DNA from: Candidatus Neomicrothrix sp. UBA7388
Lineage (GTDB): Bacteria; Actinomycetota; Acidimicrobiia; Acidimicrobiales; Poriferisodalaceae
Length of the DNA: 19,677 bases
Reading direction: 5' to 3'
NCBI GenBank assembly: GCA_002470695.1
Contig: DKNM01000114.1
Span: forward strand, 1 to 19,677
Shown here: positions 5,947 through 13,332 of the stretch, in pieces
Numbering within the stretch: the stretch's first letter is position 1
Layout of the letters: the number at the start of each line of letters is the position of its first letter
Position numbers and translations under genes: made by a program
The notes under the pieces: model-generated
The model's database searches: none
The model's input: the letters and a program-made list of their open reading frames with translations, nothing else
Told to the model about the DNA's origin: nothing

Positions 5947-8224
5947 CCCAGGATTAGTGGAGCGCCGGCGAAAAGTAATCGAAAATCGTGACGTTGAGTC
6001 TTGGGCGATTCCGGGAGCGTTGGCGGAAGTTACGGACCAGTTTCTCAGCGACCTCTACGAGCGGGAAATCAGCAGCGATAAAGGAATCGCGCTCGTTGCT
6101 TTAGGAGGTTACGGACGTCAGGAGCTGGCCCCGGCAAGTGATATCGACCTCATGCTTATTCATGACGAAAGAGAAGACGCTGACTTACTAGCAGATCGAA
6201 TCTGGTACCCGCTATGGGATGAGGGTTTCAAGTTAGGGCATTCTGTTAGGTCTATTGATCAAACGTTGCGGTTAGCCGCGACAGATCTTGAGACAGCGAC
6301 GAGCTTGCTCAGCGGTCGTTGTATTGCTGGGGATAATCATCTTGTTGACCGGCTTCTGGCGAGCAACGAAAAACAATGGGTAGAGCATGGCGCAGCTCGT
6401 CTTGAAGAATTAGCTCGAAATGTGTCCCGGCGCCACCTTCTTTCTGGCGAAGTCGCATTTTTGCTTGAGCCCGATTTGAAGGATGGACGGGGTGGTATGC
6501 GCGATGTGCATGCCATTGACTGGGCGGTTCGAGCTGGCATAGAAGTGCCGGTTCATGACAGCGAACGCTTAGCGGACGCGTACCGGGTGCTGCTTGAAGC
6601 GCGTGTGGAGCTCCACAGGCTGAGCGGTAAACGCGGCGACATCCTATTGCTTGAAGAGCAAGATTCTGTCGCTGACTCTCTCGGTGATCACGATGCGGAC
6701 TTGCTGATGAGTCGAATTGCGACATCTGCCCGAACGATCGCTTACCTAAGTGATGAAATTTGGCGCCATATCGAAAGTGACTCGAATGATCAACTCTCGC
6801 TTGATGTCGCTGTAGCGGGCTTGGATGTAATCGACAACGAAATAGTTGTGGTTGGTGACCCGTCAACCGACCCCTTACTGGTGCTGCACGCCGCCGTCCA
6901 ATCGATGCACTCGGGACTTCCGATCGCCCGACACTCTTTGATGCTACTGGCGGAAAGGCAAACTGCTTTGCCAGATCCGTGGCCTCAGGGGGCCCGTGAT
7001 TTGTTTGTTGATCTACTTGGCGGTGGGTCTCGTTCAATTCCTGTGATTGAGTCGTTGGACTACTTCGAAGTTTGGACTCATCTGTTACCGGAGTGGGCAC
7101 CTAATCGTTCTCGGCCGCAACGGAACGTCTATCACCGCTTTACGGTTGACCGCCATCTTCTTGAGACAGTCGCCGAAGCTTCTCGACTAGCGCACCGCGT
7201 GAGTCGGCCTGACCTGCTGGTAGTGGCGTCACTTTTGCATGACATTGGCAAGGGATATCCCGGAGATCACACCGAAGTAGGCATGACCTTAGTTGGGCCG
7301 ATTGCGACTCGATGTGGTTTCTCAGAAGTGGACGCAAAGGTGCTCATCCGTTTGGTTGAACACCATCTTTTGCTACCAGATGTTGCAACTCGACGAGATC
7401 TCGAGGACATGCAAACTATTCGCGGTGTCGCCGAAAAGGTCGAAACAGTCGAGTTTCTAGAGTTATTGGCCGCATTAACTGAAGCTGACTCAATCGCGAC
7501 CGGACCTACTGCGTGGGGGGATTGGAAAGCTCATTTAGTTGAAACGCTGGCCGAAGCGACGGCGACATTTATTTCGGGCGAGGGTGGGACTCGTCGAAGA
7601 CGACGTTCTTTTGTTACCGAAGAAATCGAGCAACTTATGGCCGGAGGCGAAACCGTTGTTCAAGGTGCGGGTGACACCGTGACAATTGTGGCGCCTGATA
7701 GAGCGGGCACTTTTAGCCGGGCAGCGGGTGCTCTGGCGTTGCGTGGACTTGATGTCCTGCAAGCCGATGCGTATTCGAGTAACGCAGGCATGGCGGTCTC
7801 GCAATTCAGAGTGGCCGAGCCGGATGCGCCAGTGGACTGGGTTCGGGTCACAGAGGATGTGCATCGATGCCTCGAAGGACTGTTGGCTATAGACGCGCGA
7901 ATAGAAGAACGCGCTCACGTCTACCGGCGGAGAACTGCTCTTGCAGCTAAAGAGGTATCGACATCGGTTACCTTCGACGTTGAGTCAGCGACAGATGCAA
8001 CCATTGTTGAAGTTCGTACTGAGGATCATATTGGTGTTCTCTACCATCTAACCAGGACGCTCGCGGAGATGGGATTGGATATTCGTTCAGCAAAAATTCA
8101 GACACTCTCGAATGAGGTTGTCGACACCTTTTATGTGACTACCTCCCGAGTTCCGATCTTGGAAATTGGCCATCAACGCGAAATAGAAGCGGCGTTACGA
8201 CACTCCTTGAAAAGAATCGAATAA
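5939..8224 (+). CDS. glnD: Bifunctional [protein-PII] uridylyltransferase/uridylyl-removing enzyme GlnD
   Basis: GlnD senses glutamine and adds or removes a nucleotidyl group (UMP, or AMP in some actinobacteria) on PII proteins, controlling nitrogen assimilation. From ATG 5939 the product is 761 residues, shorter than the ~890 of E. coli but normal for actinobacteria. Domains in order: nucleotidyltransferase with ALGGYGRQELAPASDIDL (about 54-71; metal-binding D68 and D70); PII-uridylyltransferase helical region with LKDGRGGMRDVHAIDW; HD phosphohydrolase with SLLHDIGKGYPGDH (H434/D435); and two C-terminal ACT domains at about 579-655 and 687-758 for glutamine binding. All catalytic motifs look intact, so both activities are expected. 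A GTG at 5936 is an alternative start. No glnB/glnK or amtB is adjacent. Instead it sits downstream of larE and two unknown genes in one operon. Confidence 0.95.
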   Translation: MTNPGLVERRRKVIENRDVESWAIPGALAEVTDQFLSDLYEREISSDKGIALVALGGYGRQELAPASDIDLMLIHDEREDADLLADRIWYPLWDEGFKLGHSVRSIDQTLRLAATDLETATSLLSGRCIAGDNHLVDRLLASNEKQWVEHGAARLEELARNVSRRHLLSGEVAFLLEPDLKDGRGGMRDVHAIDWAVRAGIEVPVHDSERLADAYRVLLEARVELHRLSGKRGDILLLEEQDSVADSLGDHDADLLMSRIATSARTIAYLSDEIWRHIESDSNDQLSLDVAVAGLDVIDNEIVVVGDPSTDPLLVLHAAVQSMHSGLPIARHSLMLLAERQTALPDPWPQGARDLFVDLLGGGSRSIPVIESLDYFEVWTHLLPEWAPNRSRPQRNVYHRFTVDRHLLETVAEASRLAHRVSRPDLLVVASLLHDIGKGYPGDHTEVGMTLVGPIATRCGFSEVDAKVLIRLVEHHLLLPDVATRRDLEDMQTIRGVAEKVETVEFLELLAALTEADSIATGPTAWGDWKAHLVETLAEATATFISGEGGTRRRRRSFVTEEIEQLMAGGETVVQGAGDTVTIVAPDRAGTFSRAAGALALRGLDVLQADAYSSNAGMAVSQFRVAEPDAPVDWVRVTEDVHRCLEGLLAIDARIEERAHVYRRRTALAAKEVSTSVTFDVESATDATIVEVRTEDHIGVLYHLTRTLAEMGLDIRSAKIQTLSNEVVDTFYVTTSRVPILEIGHQREIEAALRHSLKRIE

Positions 8225-8231
8225 CAGAACC

Positions 8232-8942
8232 ATGCTCAGTCGGGCTAATGTCTCGCAGATGTCGGACTCAATTACTGGTCGCGAGCTTTTGAAATGGGCT
8301 GAACAATTGTCTGGGATTGCTCGTACCGGACTAGGTTTTACTGAGAGCCTCTATGAGCAAGAGCGTTACGAAGAGATATTAAAAGTTGCTGCGGAGATTT
8401 TCGCCGCCACTAGCGCGGAGCTTTCTCCAGAGGATTTGGGCGCGGAGTGGATGCGCATGGTAGGTAAAGGGGTCGCTGGCTACGTGACTCCGAAGGCAGC
8501 AGTTGGTGCGGTCGTCGGTAATGATAAAAATGAAATTCTGCTCGTCCAACGCGCAGACAGTGGCGTGTGGTTATACCCGACAGGCTGGGCGGATATTGGT
8601 TATTCACCAGTTGAGGTAGCCGTAAAAGAAGTTTACGAAGAAACTGGAATTCACTGTCACCCAGTCTCGTTGATATCGATTGTCGACGGAATGCGGCAAG
8701 GTTTTACTCGCATCCCGCTTTACTCAATGGTTTTCCACTGCAAAGCCATAGGCGGAGAGCTTCGGTCCCACCCACTAGAAACTATGGACTGCGGCTGGTT
8801 TGCGCGCGATGCCCTTCCGGAGCCACTTGCGGGCTTAGAAAGTTGGGTCGATGATGCATTTGCGGCTATTGAGGGTTCACCAAACGAAGTTCGATTTGAT
8901 CCGCTGCGCTCAAACCCCTGGGATGAGGTAGACCAACAATAG
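8232..8942 (+). CDS. NUDIX hydrolase with NUDIX_N domain
   Basis: The 236-residue protein has an N-terminal helical NUDIX_N-type domain (about 14-60, ELLKWAEQLSGIARTGLGFT) followed by a linker with GYVTPKAAVGAVV and a NUDIX fold. Proteins of this architecture are usually ADP-ribose or other nucleotide-sugar pyrophosphatases; the substrate here cannot be read from sequence. The Nudix box region is GWADIGYSPVEVAVKEVYEE (118-137). The metal-binding E133, E136 and E137 are present. The first conserved glutamate is Y124 and the usual arginine is K132 (lysine is common in this subfamily). It begins seven bases after glnD, so it likely ends the operon. ATG 8232 lacks a clear ribosome site, and ATG 8259 (MSDSITG) is an alternative start. 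It is convergent with the PAC2 gene ending at 8954. Confidence 0.88.
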   Translation: MLSRANVSQMSDSITGRELLKWAEQLSGIARTGLGFTESLYEQERYEEILKVAAEIFAATSAELSPEDLGAEWMRMVGKGVAGYVTPKAAVGAVVGNDKNEILLVQRADSGVWLYPTGWADIGYSPVEVAVKEVYEETGIHCHPVSLISIVDGMRQGFTRIPLYSMVFHCKAIGGELRSHPLETMDCGWFARDALPEPLAGLESWVDDAFAAIEGSPNEVRFDPLRSNPWDEVDQQ

Positions 8943-8953
8943 GTGCGGGACAG

Positions 8954-9799
8954 CTATTCGTCTTGCTGACGAAGAAACTGTTCTAGCTCGTCGATCATTG
9001 CTTGCGGATTATCTTCGAGATCATTGAACTCCTCATCGGTATCGTCAAGAAGTTGTTGAGCATATTCCGCCAGGTTTGGGTCGCTATCCACTAGCTCATT
9101 AATTTGGCGATCGTAGCTAGCGGCCGCGATTTGTAGGTCGGTTGCACCGAGCGGAATGTCTAAAAAATCAACTACACGCTGGACTAACGCAAGCGCTGCT
9201 TTAGGCGAAGGGTTGTGCCCGATGTAAGAGGGCACAGCAGCCCAAAAAGAAAGGCTGTCAAAGTTAGCTCGATGAAATGTGTCATTCAAAACACCGATGA
9301 TTCCTGTCGGGCCTTCGTATTGAGTGGGCGGTAAAGCAAGTTCAAGATTGATGACTTCATTGTTCGAAGCTCCTATTACATCAACTGGCGCTTGGTGATG
9401 AGTGTCGGTAAGGAGGGCTCCTAACGTGACTACCGTTTTTGCCGATAACTGTCCAGCAATGGTGACTAGTGCCTCTGAGAAAGTTCGCCAACGCAGTCTC
9501 GGCTCGATCCCTAAAACAGTGATAAGCGGTCGGCCGTCGTCTAGTTCTCCGACTCTGACTTCATTTACTGGCCAATCTATTCTTCTCTCGTCTCCCTCAA
9601 GTCGAACGTTCGGCCGCACCGATGCAAAATCATAGAAATATTCTGGGTCTATCGTGGCGACTCTTCTGCATTCGTAACGCCTACTCAAGTAGCCCACCGC
9701 TTCGGTTGCTGCGTCACCCGCGTCATTCCAACCAGTAAAGGCGGCCAGAAGTATTGCGTTGTTCAAATCTGGTTGTTCGCTCCACTCGACGTGTTCCAC
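8954..9799 (-). CDS. PAC2 family protein (proteasome assembly chaperone-like)
   Basis: From GTG 9799 the product is 282 residues. It opens with VEHVEWSEQPDLNNAILLAA followed by FTGWNDAGDAATEAVGYL, the PAC2 hallmark. Further family blocks are FYDFASVRPNVRL, ITVLGIEPRLRWRTF, TLGALLTDTHHQAPVDVIGAS, YEGPTGIIGVL, FWAAVPSYIGHNPSPKAALAL, and an acidic C-terminal tail with DDTDEEFNDLEDNP and a last helix ELEQFLRQQ. Actinobacterial PAC2 proteins have no firm function; eukaryotic PAC2 helps assemble 20S proteasomes. The frame is open to 9889, but that stretch overlaps the divergent GNAT gene and has no PAC2 similarity, so GTG 9799 is chosen. It has no Shine-Dalgarno, and a TAGCAT hexamer lies about 8 bases upstream, so leaderless translation is possible. 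Confidence 0.9.
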   Translation of the reverse strand: MEHVEWSEQPDLNNAILLAAFTGWNDAGDAATEAVGYLSRRYECRRVATIDPEYFYDFASVRPNVRLEGDERRIDWPVNEVRVGELDDGRPLITVLGIEPRLRWRTFSEALVTIAGQLSAKTVVTLGALLTDTHHQAPVDVIGASNNEVINLELALPPTQYEGPTGIIGVLNDTFHRANFDSLSFWAAVPSYIGHNPSPKAALALVQRVVDFLDIPLGATDLQIAAASYDRQINELVDSDPNLAEYAQQLLDDTDEEFNDLEDNPQAMIDELEQFLRQQDE

Positions 9800-9863
9800 G
9801 CGGAAAATGCTACCTGCGTGAGTAGAGATCCGTACGATAGAACATCGGATAGGGAAGGACCCA

Positions 9864-10307
9864 ATGACGATCGAGATCAGTGAATGCACTCAGGTGAATC
9901 AAGAAGTGGTGGAGGCATTTGAGAAATTGATACCCCAGTTGTCAACTTCAAGCTCTGCACCGACTTTTGAAGAACTTGAGCTGATGGTAAGCCACGATGC
10001 TGCGACGCTCCTCATTGCCACTGACCAGGGGATGATTGTCGGCTCAATGACTCTTGTGATCTTTCCACTTCCTACTGGGGTAAGAGCTTGGATTGAAGAT
10101 GTGGTGGTTGATGGGGACGCACGAAGCAGAGGTGTGGGTGAAGCTCTCAATCGGAGGGCAATGGAAATAGCGGTGGCGCGAGGAGCGAAAACGATCGATT
10201 TAACGTCGCGACCTTCTCGGGAAGCTGCCAATCGGCTCTACCAACGCCTAGGGTTTTTACGCAGGGACACAAACGTTTACAGGTACGAGGCGCGCGACGT
10301 TGAATAG
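9864..10307 (+). CDS. GNAT family N-acetyltransferase
   Basis: The 147-residue single-domain Gcn5-related acetyltransferase uses acetyl-CoA to acetylate an amine substrate that cannot be predicted here. Features include the beta2-beta3 region LLIATDQGMIVGSMTLVIF, beta4 with RAWIEDVVVDGDARSRGVGE carrying the pyrophosphate-binding R/Q-x-x-G-x-G/A motif (R87, G90, G92), and the C-terminal EAANRLYQRLGFLRRDTNVY typical of GNAT beta6-alpha4-beta7. A good ribosome site (GGGAAGGA) precedes ATG 9864. It is divergent from the PAC2 gene across a 64-base gap, and its stop is overlapped by the TTG start of the truncated haemoglobin gene. Confidence 0.9.
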   Translation: MTIEISECTQVNQEVVEAFEKLIPQLSTSSSAPTFEELELMVSHDAATLLIATDQGMIVGSMTLVIFPLPTGVRAWIEDVVVDGDARSRGVGEALNRRAMEIAVARGAKTIDLTSRPSREAANRLYQRLGFLRRDTNVYRYEARDVE

Positions 10308-10686
10308 CTCCGAAAATGTAAGTGTCTACGATCAATTGGGTGGTATCGAGTGGTTTTCTCAACTCTGTGATGGTTTCTATTCACGTGTCGCAAATGATGA
10401 AGTTTTGCGTCCTTTGTACCCAGAGGATCTTCAACCATCCAGTCATTGGCTGGCGCTGTTTCTTGCTCAGTATTGGGGAGGCCCCGGGGACTACTCATCC
10501 CAGAGAGGTCACCCAAGGTTGAGAATGAGGCATATGCACTTTCGACTCGGCTCAGAAGAACGTAACCGGTGGTATGAACATATGGCGGCGTCGCTTGTTT
10601 CAATGGAAATTGAGCCTGCGCTCGAACAGCAAATGCTTGATTACTTTTCAATGGCAGCCAGCCATTTGGTGAATACGCCTGACTGA
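10300..10686 (+). CDS. glbO: Group II truncated haemoglobin (trHbO-like)
   Basis: The 128-residue 2-on-2 globin is close to Mycobacterium tuberculosis trHbO, which binds O2 very tightly and reacts with peroxide and NO species. The key positions are visible: B10 tyrosine Y27 (FY pair), CD1 tyrosine Y40 in PLYPED, the invariant block QYWGGPGDYSSQRGHPRLRM, proximal F8 histidine H78 in LRMRH, and G8 tryptophan W91. The C-terminus MLDYFSMAASHLVNTPD also matches the mycobacterial protein. The start is TTG 10300, the only reasonable in-frame start, with GAGG nine bases upstream. It overlaps the GNAT stop by 8 bases, so expression is coupled. A probable role is O2/peroxide/NO handling, alongside the nitrobindin-like protein at the window start. 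Confidence 0.94.
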   Translation: MNSSENVSVYDQLGGIEWFSQLCDGFYSRVANDEVLRPLYPEDLQPSSHWLALFLAQYWGGPGDYSSQRGHPRLRMRHMHFRLGSEERNRWYEHMAASLVSMEIEPALEQQMLDYFSMAASHLVNTPD

Positions 10687-10687
10687 G

Positions 10688-10707
10688 GCCCGGGGGTTCT
10701 TCCGGGC
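10688..10707 (+). terminator. GC-rich hairpin after the globin gene
   Basis: GCCCGG (10688-10693) pairs with CCGGGC (10702-10707) around an 8-base loop, immediately after the globin stop codon. No T-run follows, so it is not a classical intrinsic terminator. It could be a weak or actinobacterial U-less terminator, or an mRNA-stabilising hairpin between the globin and DoxX genes. Confidence 0.35.
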
Positions 10708-10732
10708 TACCGTGGTTGAAGGAGGAGAACAA

Positions 10733-11227
10733 ATGGATCAAAATGCGCTTGACTTAGCTTTATTGTTGCTGCGGCTTACCCTCGGGGTAACTCTCGCTTT
10801 GCATGGCGTCGCCAAATACCGCGGCGGGATAGCAGGCGTAGGTCGCTGGTTTGAGGGAGAGGGGCTTAAACCTGGTTTAGTTCACGCTCATCTTGCTGCG
10901 TTGAGTGAGATTGGTTTTGGGCTTGCCTTAGCGATTGGGCTATTGGTTCCCTTCAGTGCAATGGGATTTGCTGGAGTGATGGCTGTCGCGGGTTGGGTAG
11001 GGCACAGAAAAAATGGCTTCTTTATTATTAAGGATGGTTGGGAATACGTATTTGTCTTAGCTGCTGCTGCATCTTGCTTGTCTCTCACCGGTCCCGGATC
11101 ATGGTCTGTCGACAATGCCTTTGGAACAGAGTTGAGTGGCATTGGATGGTTTATGTTCACAGTTTTTGGGGCAATAGCTTCTGCCGTTGGTTTGCTGGGA
11201 GTCTGTTATCGCCCTAGCGGGGACTAG
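10733..11227 (+). CDS. DoxX family membrane protein
   Basis: The 164-residue protein from ATG 10733 has an excellent ribosome site (AGGAGGAG at 10720-10727). An in-frame GTG at 10712 would read through that site and is rejected. It has about four membrane segments: LALLLLRLTLGVTLALHGVA, then AALSEIGFGLALAIGLLVPF, MGFAGVMAVAGWVG, and a final pair around YVFVLAAAASCLSL and FTVFGAIASAVGLLGV. The pattern of R-x-x-x-G at the end of helix 1, G-K/A-K-Y-R after it, and E in helix 2 is that of DoxX proteins, which include the small subunit of thiosulfate:quinone oxidoreductase and actinobacterial redox-stress membrane proteins. Its position after a globin suits a redox role, but substrate and partner are unknown. 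Confidence 0.85.
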   Translation: MDQNALDLALLLLRLTLGVTLALHGVAKYRGGIAGVGRWFEGEGLKPGLVHAHLAALSEIGFGLALAIGLLVPFSAMGFAGVMAVAGWVGHRKNGFFIIKDGWEYVFVLAAAASCLSLTGPGSWSVDNAFGTELSGIGWFMFTVFGAIASAVGLLGVCYRPSGD

Positions 11228-11259
11228 GTATGTGCCGTATGTATTTTCTTGGTTGAAGC

Positions 11260-11667
11260 ATGGAGTTTGAATTGTTGGAGCTTCGAGCCAAGTTTCTCCG
11301 ATATTCGGGAGTCTCTATTATCGCTGTCGCGGTAACTCAGTCGGTGTTATGGCTGGGGATTGAAGTCGTTGAGTGGTCACCCTTGAGCGCGAATCTTCTA
11401 TCAGTATCTGTGGGGGCTATCCCTGCTTACCTTCTCAATAAGAAATGGGTTTGGGGTCGCCAAACGGAGCACTCTATTCAGAGTGAAATACTGCCGTTCT
11501 GGATATATAACTTTCTAGGCTTGGCGCTTTCGTCTGGGTGCGTGGCATTCGTTAGCACCCAGACATCTTCGACCGTTGTTGTGATGCTCACGAACCTTTT
11601 AGTATTTGCGAGTCTTTGGATAGGGAAGTTTTTCCTTTTAGAGCGAGTGATATTCAGACAAGAGTGA
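11260..11667 (+). CDS. GtrA-like membrane protein
   Basis: The 135-residue protein has four predicted membrane helices: FLRYSGVSIIAVAVTQSVL, then LSANLLSVSVGAIPAYLLN, FWIYNFLGLALSSGCVAFV, and VVMLTNLLVFASLWIGKFFL. The motifs AYLLNKKWVWG between helices 2 and 3 and KFFLLERVIF at the end are typical of the GtrA family, small proteins thought to help move polyprenyl-linked sugars across the membrane. A modest ribosome site (TTGAAG) lies just before ATG 11260. The methyltransferase gene follows eight bases later on the same strand, and a GT4 cluster converges on it, consistent with a glycan-related role. Confidence 0.85.
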   Translation: MEFELLELRAKFLRYSGVSIIAVAVTQSVLWLGIEVVEWSPLSANLLSVSVGAIPAYLLNKKWVWGRQTEHSIQSEILPFWIYNFLGLALSSGCVAFVSTQTSSTVVVMLTNLLVFASLWIGKFFLLERVIFRQE

Positions 11668-11674
11668 TGGTGAA

Positions 11675-12292
11675 ATGAAAAAGTACCTACTGGAGGCGGC
11701 CCAACTTGCTCGAGGCTTTATGCCCCATGAAGAGGGGATGAGCTTGTATGAGATAGCTCTTCAGGTGGCCCCCCGAAGCGCGATTCTTGAGGTGGGTAGT
11801 TACTGCGGTAAGTCGACCATTTATTTGGGTGCAGCCGCGAGACAGACGGGTTCGACTGTCTTCACAATTGATCATCACCGGGGCTCGGAAGAGATGCAGC
11901 GGGGGTGGGCGCATCATGATTCGGAGTTGGTCAATCGAGATTCTGGTCTAATGGATTCGCTTCCAGAGTTGCGCCGTAATCTTGAGAAGACAAGTCTTAA
12001 TGATGTCGTCGTTCCGATAATCGGGGATTCACTTGTGGTGGCTCGTCATTGGGCAGGGGACATTTCGATGCTTTTCATTGATGGGGGTCACGGCCCTGTC
12101 CCTGCTCATAGTGACTACGAGAGTTGGGCCTCGAAGGTTACCCGCGGTGGTTTTATGGCGATCCATGATGTTTTCCCAAACCCCGCTGACGGTGGACGCC
12201 CTCCCTATGAAATTTATTGTAGGGCGCTTGATGAAGGACTTTTCGAGCAGCACTCGAGCCTAGGAAGTCTTCAGGTTTTGCGTCGGCTTTGA
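11675..12292 (+). CDS. Class I SAM methyltransferase, probable sugar O-methyltransferase (MeT1-like candidate)
   Basis: The 205-residue Rossmann methyltransferase is of the Methyltransferase_24 type. Motif I is ILEVGSYCGKSTIYL (37-51). The family-specific DHHRGSEE block (66-73) follows, with a W/HHD segment after it. LFIDGGHG (133-140) and IHDVFPNPADGGRPPYE supply D136, H139, H164 and D165, the kind of acidic/histidine set used for divalent metal binding in sugar O-methyltransferases. The C-terminus GSLQVLRRL is typical of actinobacterial members. GGTGA precedes ATG 11675. It lies 8 bases after the GtrA-like gene and 14 bases from the convergent toroid-GT4 operon. By context I suspect a glycan O-methyltransferase comparable to MeT1 of the methylmannose polysaccharide cluster. 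The substrate is not established by the sequence. Confidence 0.85.
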   Translation: MKKYLLEAAQLARGFMPHEEGMSLYEIALQVAPRSAILEVGSYCGKSTIYLGAAARQTGSTVFTIDHHRGSEEMQRGWAHHDSELVNRDSGLMDSLPELRRNLEKTSLNDVVVPIIGDSLVVARHWAGDISMLFIDGGHGPVPAHSDYESWASKVTRGGFMAIHDVFPNPADGGRPPYEIYCRALDEGLFEQHSSLGSLQVLRRL

Positions 12293-12306
12293 CATAATGC
12301 TTCCCG

Positions 12307-13332
12307 TTAGCCGACTTCTGGTAAGCCTTCGCCTATGAGTAGACGCGACGCTGGCTCGGATCGATCGAGCGCGTCGGCGGCAAGAATTACGGCAGCGCTT
12401 GAGTAGGTTGATTTTTCGGCATCTGGAAACGTAACTTCTTCGGGAAAGACTATGCCGGTAAAATATGATCCGTCTTCGGCGCGTAGACGTTGAATACTTT
12501 GGAATAGGTCTAGCGCAGTCTCGTGGTCGCCTAACGCGAGAAAAGCCATTGCACACTCGCATGTCTCAGCGGTTGTTACCCAAGGTTGATCTGCGACACA
12601 TCGAATGCCCTTCTCTTGGAGGGCAAACTCGTTGAATCGCTCAGAGAGACGGTTAACGGCTGGCTCGTTTGTCAGCACGCCAGTGAGCACCGGATAGTAC
12701 CAATCCATGGCCCATCGACGTTTTGGCTCGAACTGGCTTTCATGGTCGATCAGCAACGCCTGTAAGCGAACTGCTGCAAATTCCCATTCGTGTTGTTCTT
12801 GGTCGAGGTGATTAGCAATAGCGATCCCGCAGCGCAATGAATGAAAAATCGAAGAACTTCCGGTCACTAGCGAGTAGGACCACGGAGTTCCACTGGTGTG
12901 AATAGCCCATGGAATATGGCCCGTGGCTGCTTGATGGCCGACGACAAAATTCAACGCCTTCCTTACAACGGGCCACATTTCTTCTAGGAAAGCGGAGTCG
13001 CCCGTATTAAGGAAATGGTGCAAGACGCCTGTTGCTACATACGCGCAGCAATTTGTATCCACCTTTGCGTCTTCAATTCCATTGGCGATGTAATAGTGAT
13101 GCCAGCTTCCGTCTTCGCGCTGTGTTTTAGCGAGCCATTCGTACGCTTTTTCTGCCGCAGTGACCAATCCAGAACTGGATAATGCCATTGCTGCCTCGGT
13201 ATGGTTCCAAGTATCTGCATGCCCGTCAGGAAACCACAGGATCATGCCGGAGTTAGTTTGCTGACTTTGAATAGCTGAGGCAGTCGCCTTAATTTGAGTT
13301 GGCGTTAGCACTCCGAACGATTCAGATTTCAA
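12307..13332 (-). CDS. (alpha/alpha) toroid protein, 'prenyltransferase'-annotated family; candidate glycan hydrolase
   Basis: The 341-residue soluble protein has repeating helical-hairpin motifs of alpha/alpha toroids. Recognisable blocks are FPDGHADTWNHTEAAMAL (34-51), WLAKTQREDGSWHHYY (66-81), DTNCCAYVATGVLHHFLNTG (92-111), GSSSIFHSLRCGIAIA, WAMDWYYPVLTGVL (207-220), ADQPWVTTAETCECAMAFLA (247-266) and LRAEDGSYFTG. Databases commonly label such proteins prenyltransferase/squalene oxidase repeat, but no terpene cyclase DxDD or lipid partner is evident. Conserved D36, D40, E46, D210 and E256 could be glycosidase acids (inference). The start is TTG 13332, with GAGG six bases upstream inside the end of the methyltransferase gene (11-bp overlap); GTG 13311 is an alternative. 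It is last in the GT4-methyltransferase-toroid operon, so an MmpH-like endo-glycosidase role is a plausible hypothesis. Confidence 0.8.
   Translation of the reverse strand: MKSESFGVLTPTQIKATASAIQSQQTNSGMILWFPDGHADTWNHTEAAMALSSSGLVTAAEKAYEWLAKTQREDGSWHHYYIANGIEDAKVDTNCCAYVATGVLHHFLNTGDSAFLEEMWPVVRKALNFVVGHQAATGHIPWAIHTSGTPWSYSLVTGSSSIFHSLRCGIAIANHLDQEQHEWEFAAVRLQALLIDHESQFEPKRRWAMDWYYPVLTGVLTNEPAVNRLSERFNEFALQEKGIRCVADQPWVTTAETCECAMAFLALGDHETALDLFQSIQRLRAEDGSYFTGIVFPEEVTFPDAEKSTYSSAAVILAADALDRSEPASRLLIGEGLPEVG

Noticed and set aside
6309..7100. 263-codon open frame on the minus strand
   Set aside because: It lies entirely antisense to glnD, whose motifs are intact across the same bases. Its product is rich in Arg, Pro, Ser and Gln with no recognisable motif, as expected of a shadow frame.
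9604..9613. Palindrome CGAACGTTCG, resembling part of an actinobacterial SOS box
   Set aside because: It is inside PAC2 coding sequence, lacks the 4-base spacer of a GAAC-N4-GTTC site, and is not near a promoter.
9800..9889. N-terminal extension of the PAC2 gene to 9889
   Set aside because: It overlaps the divergent GNAT start and shows no similarity to PAC2 N-termini, which begin near VEHVEW.
12260..12562. 100-codon minus-strand frame across the methyltransferase/toroid junction
   Set aside because: The Arg/Ser-rich product has no motif and overlaps two well-supported genes in other frames.
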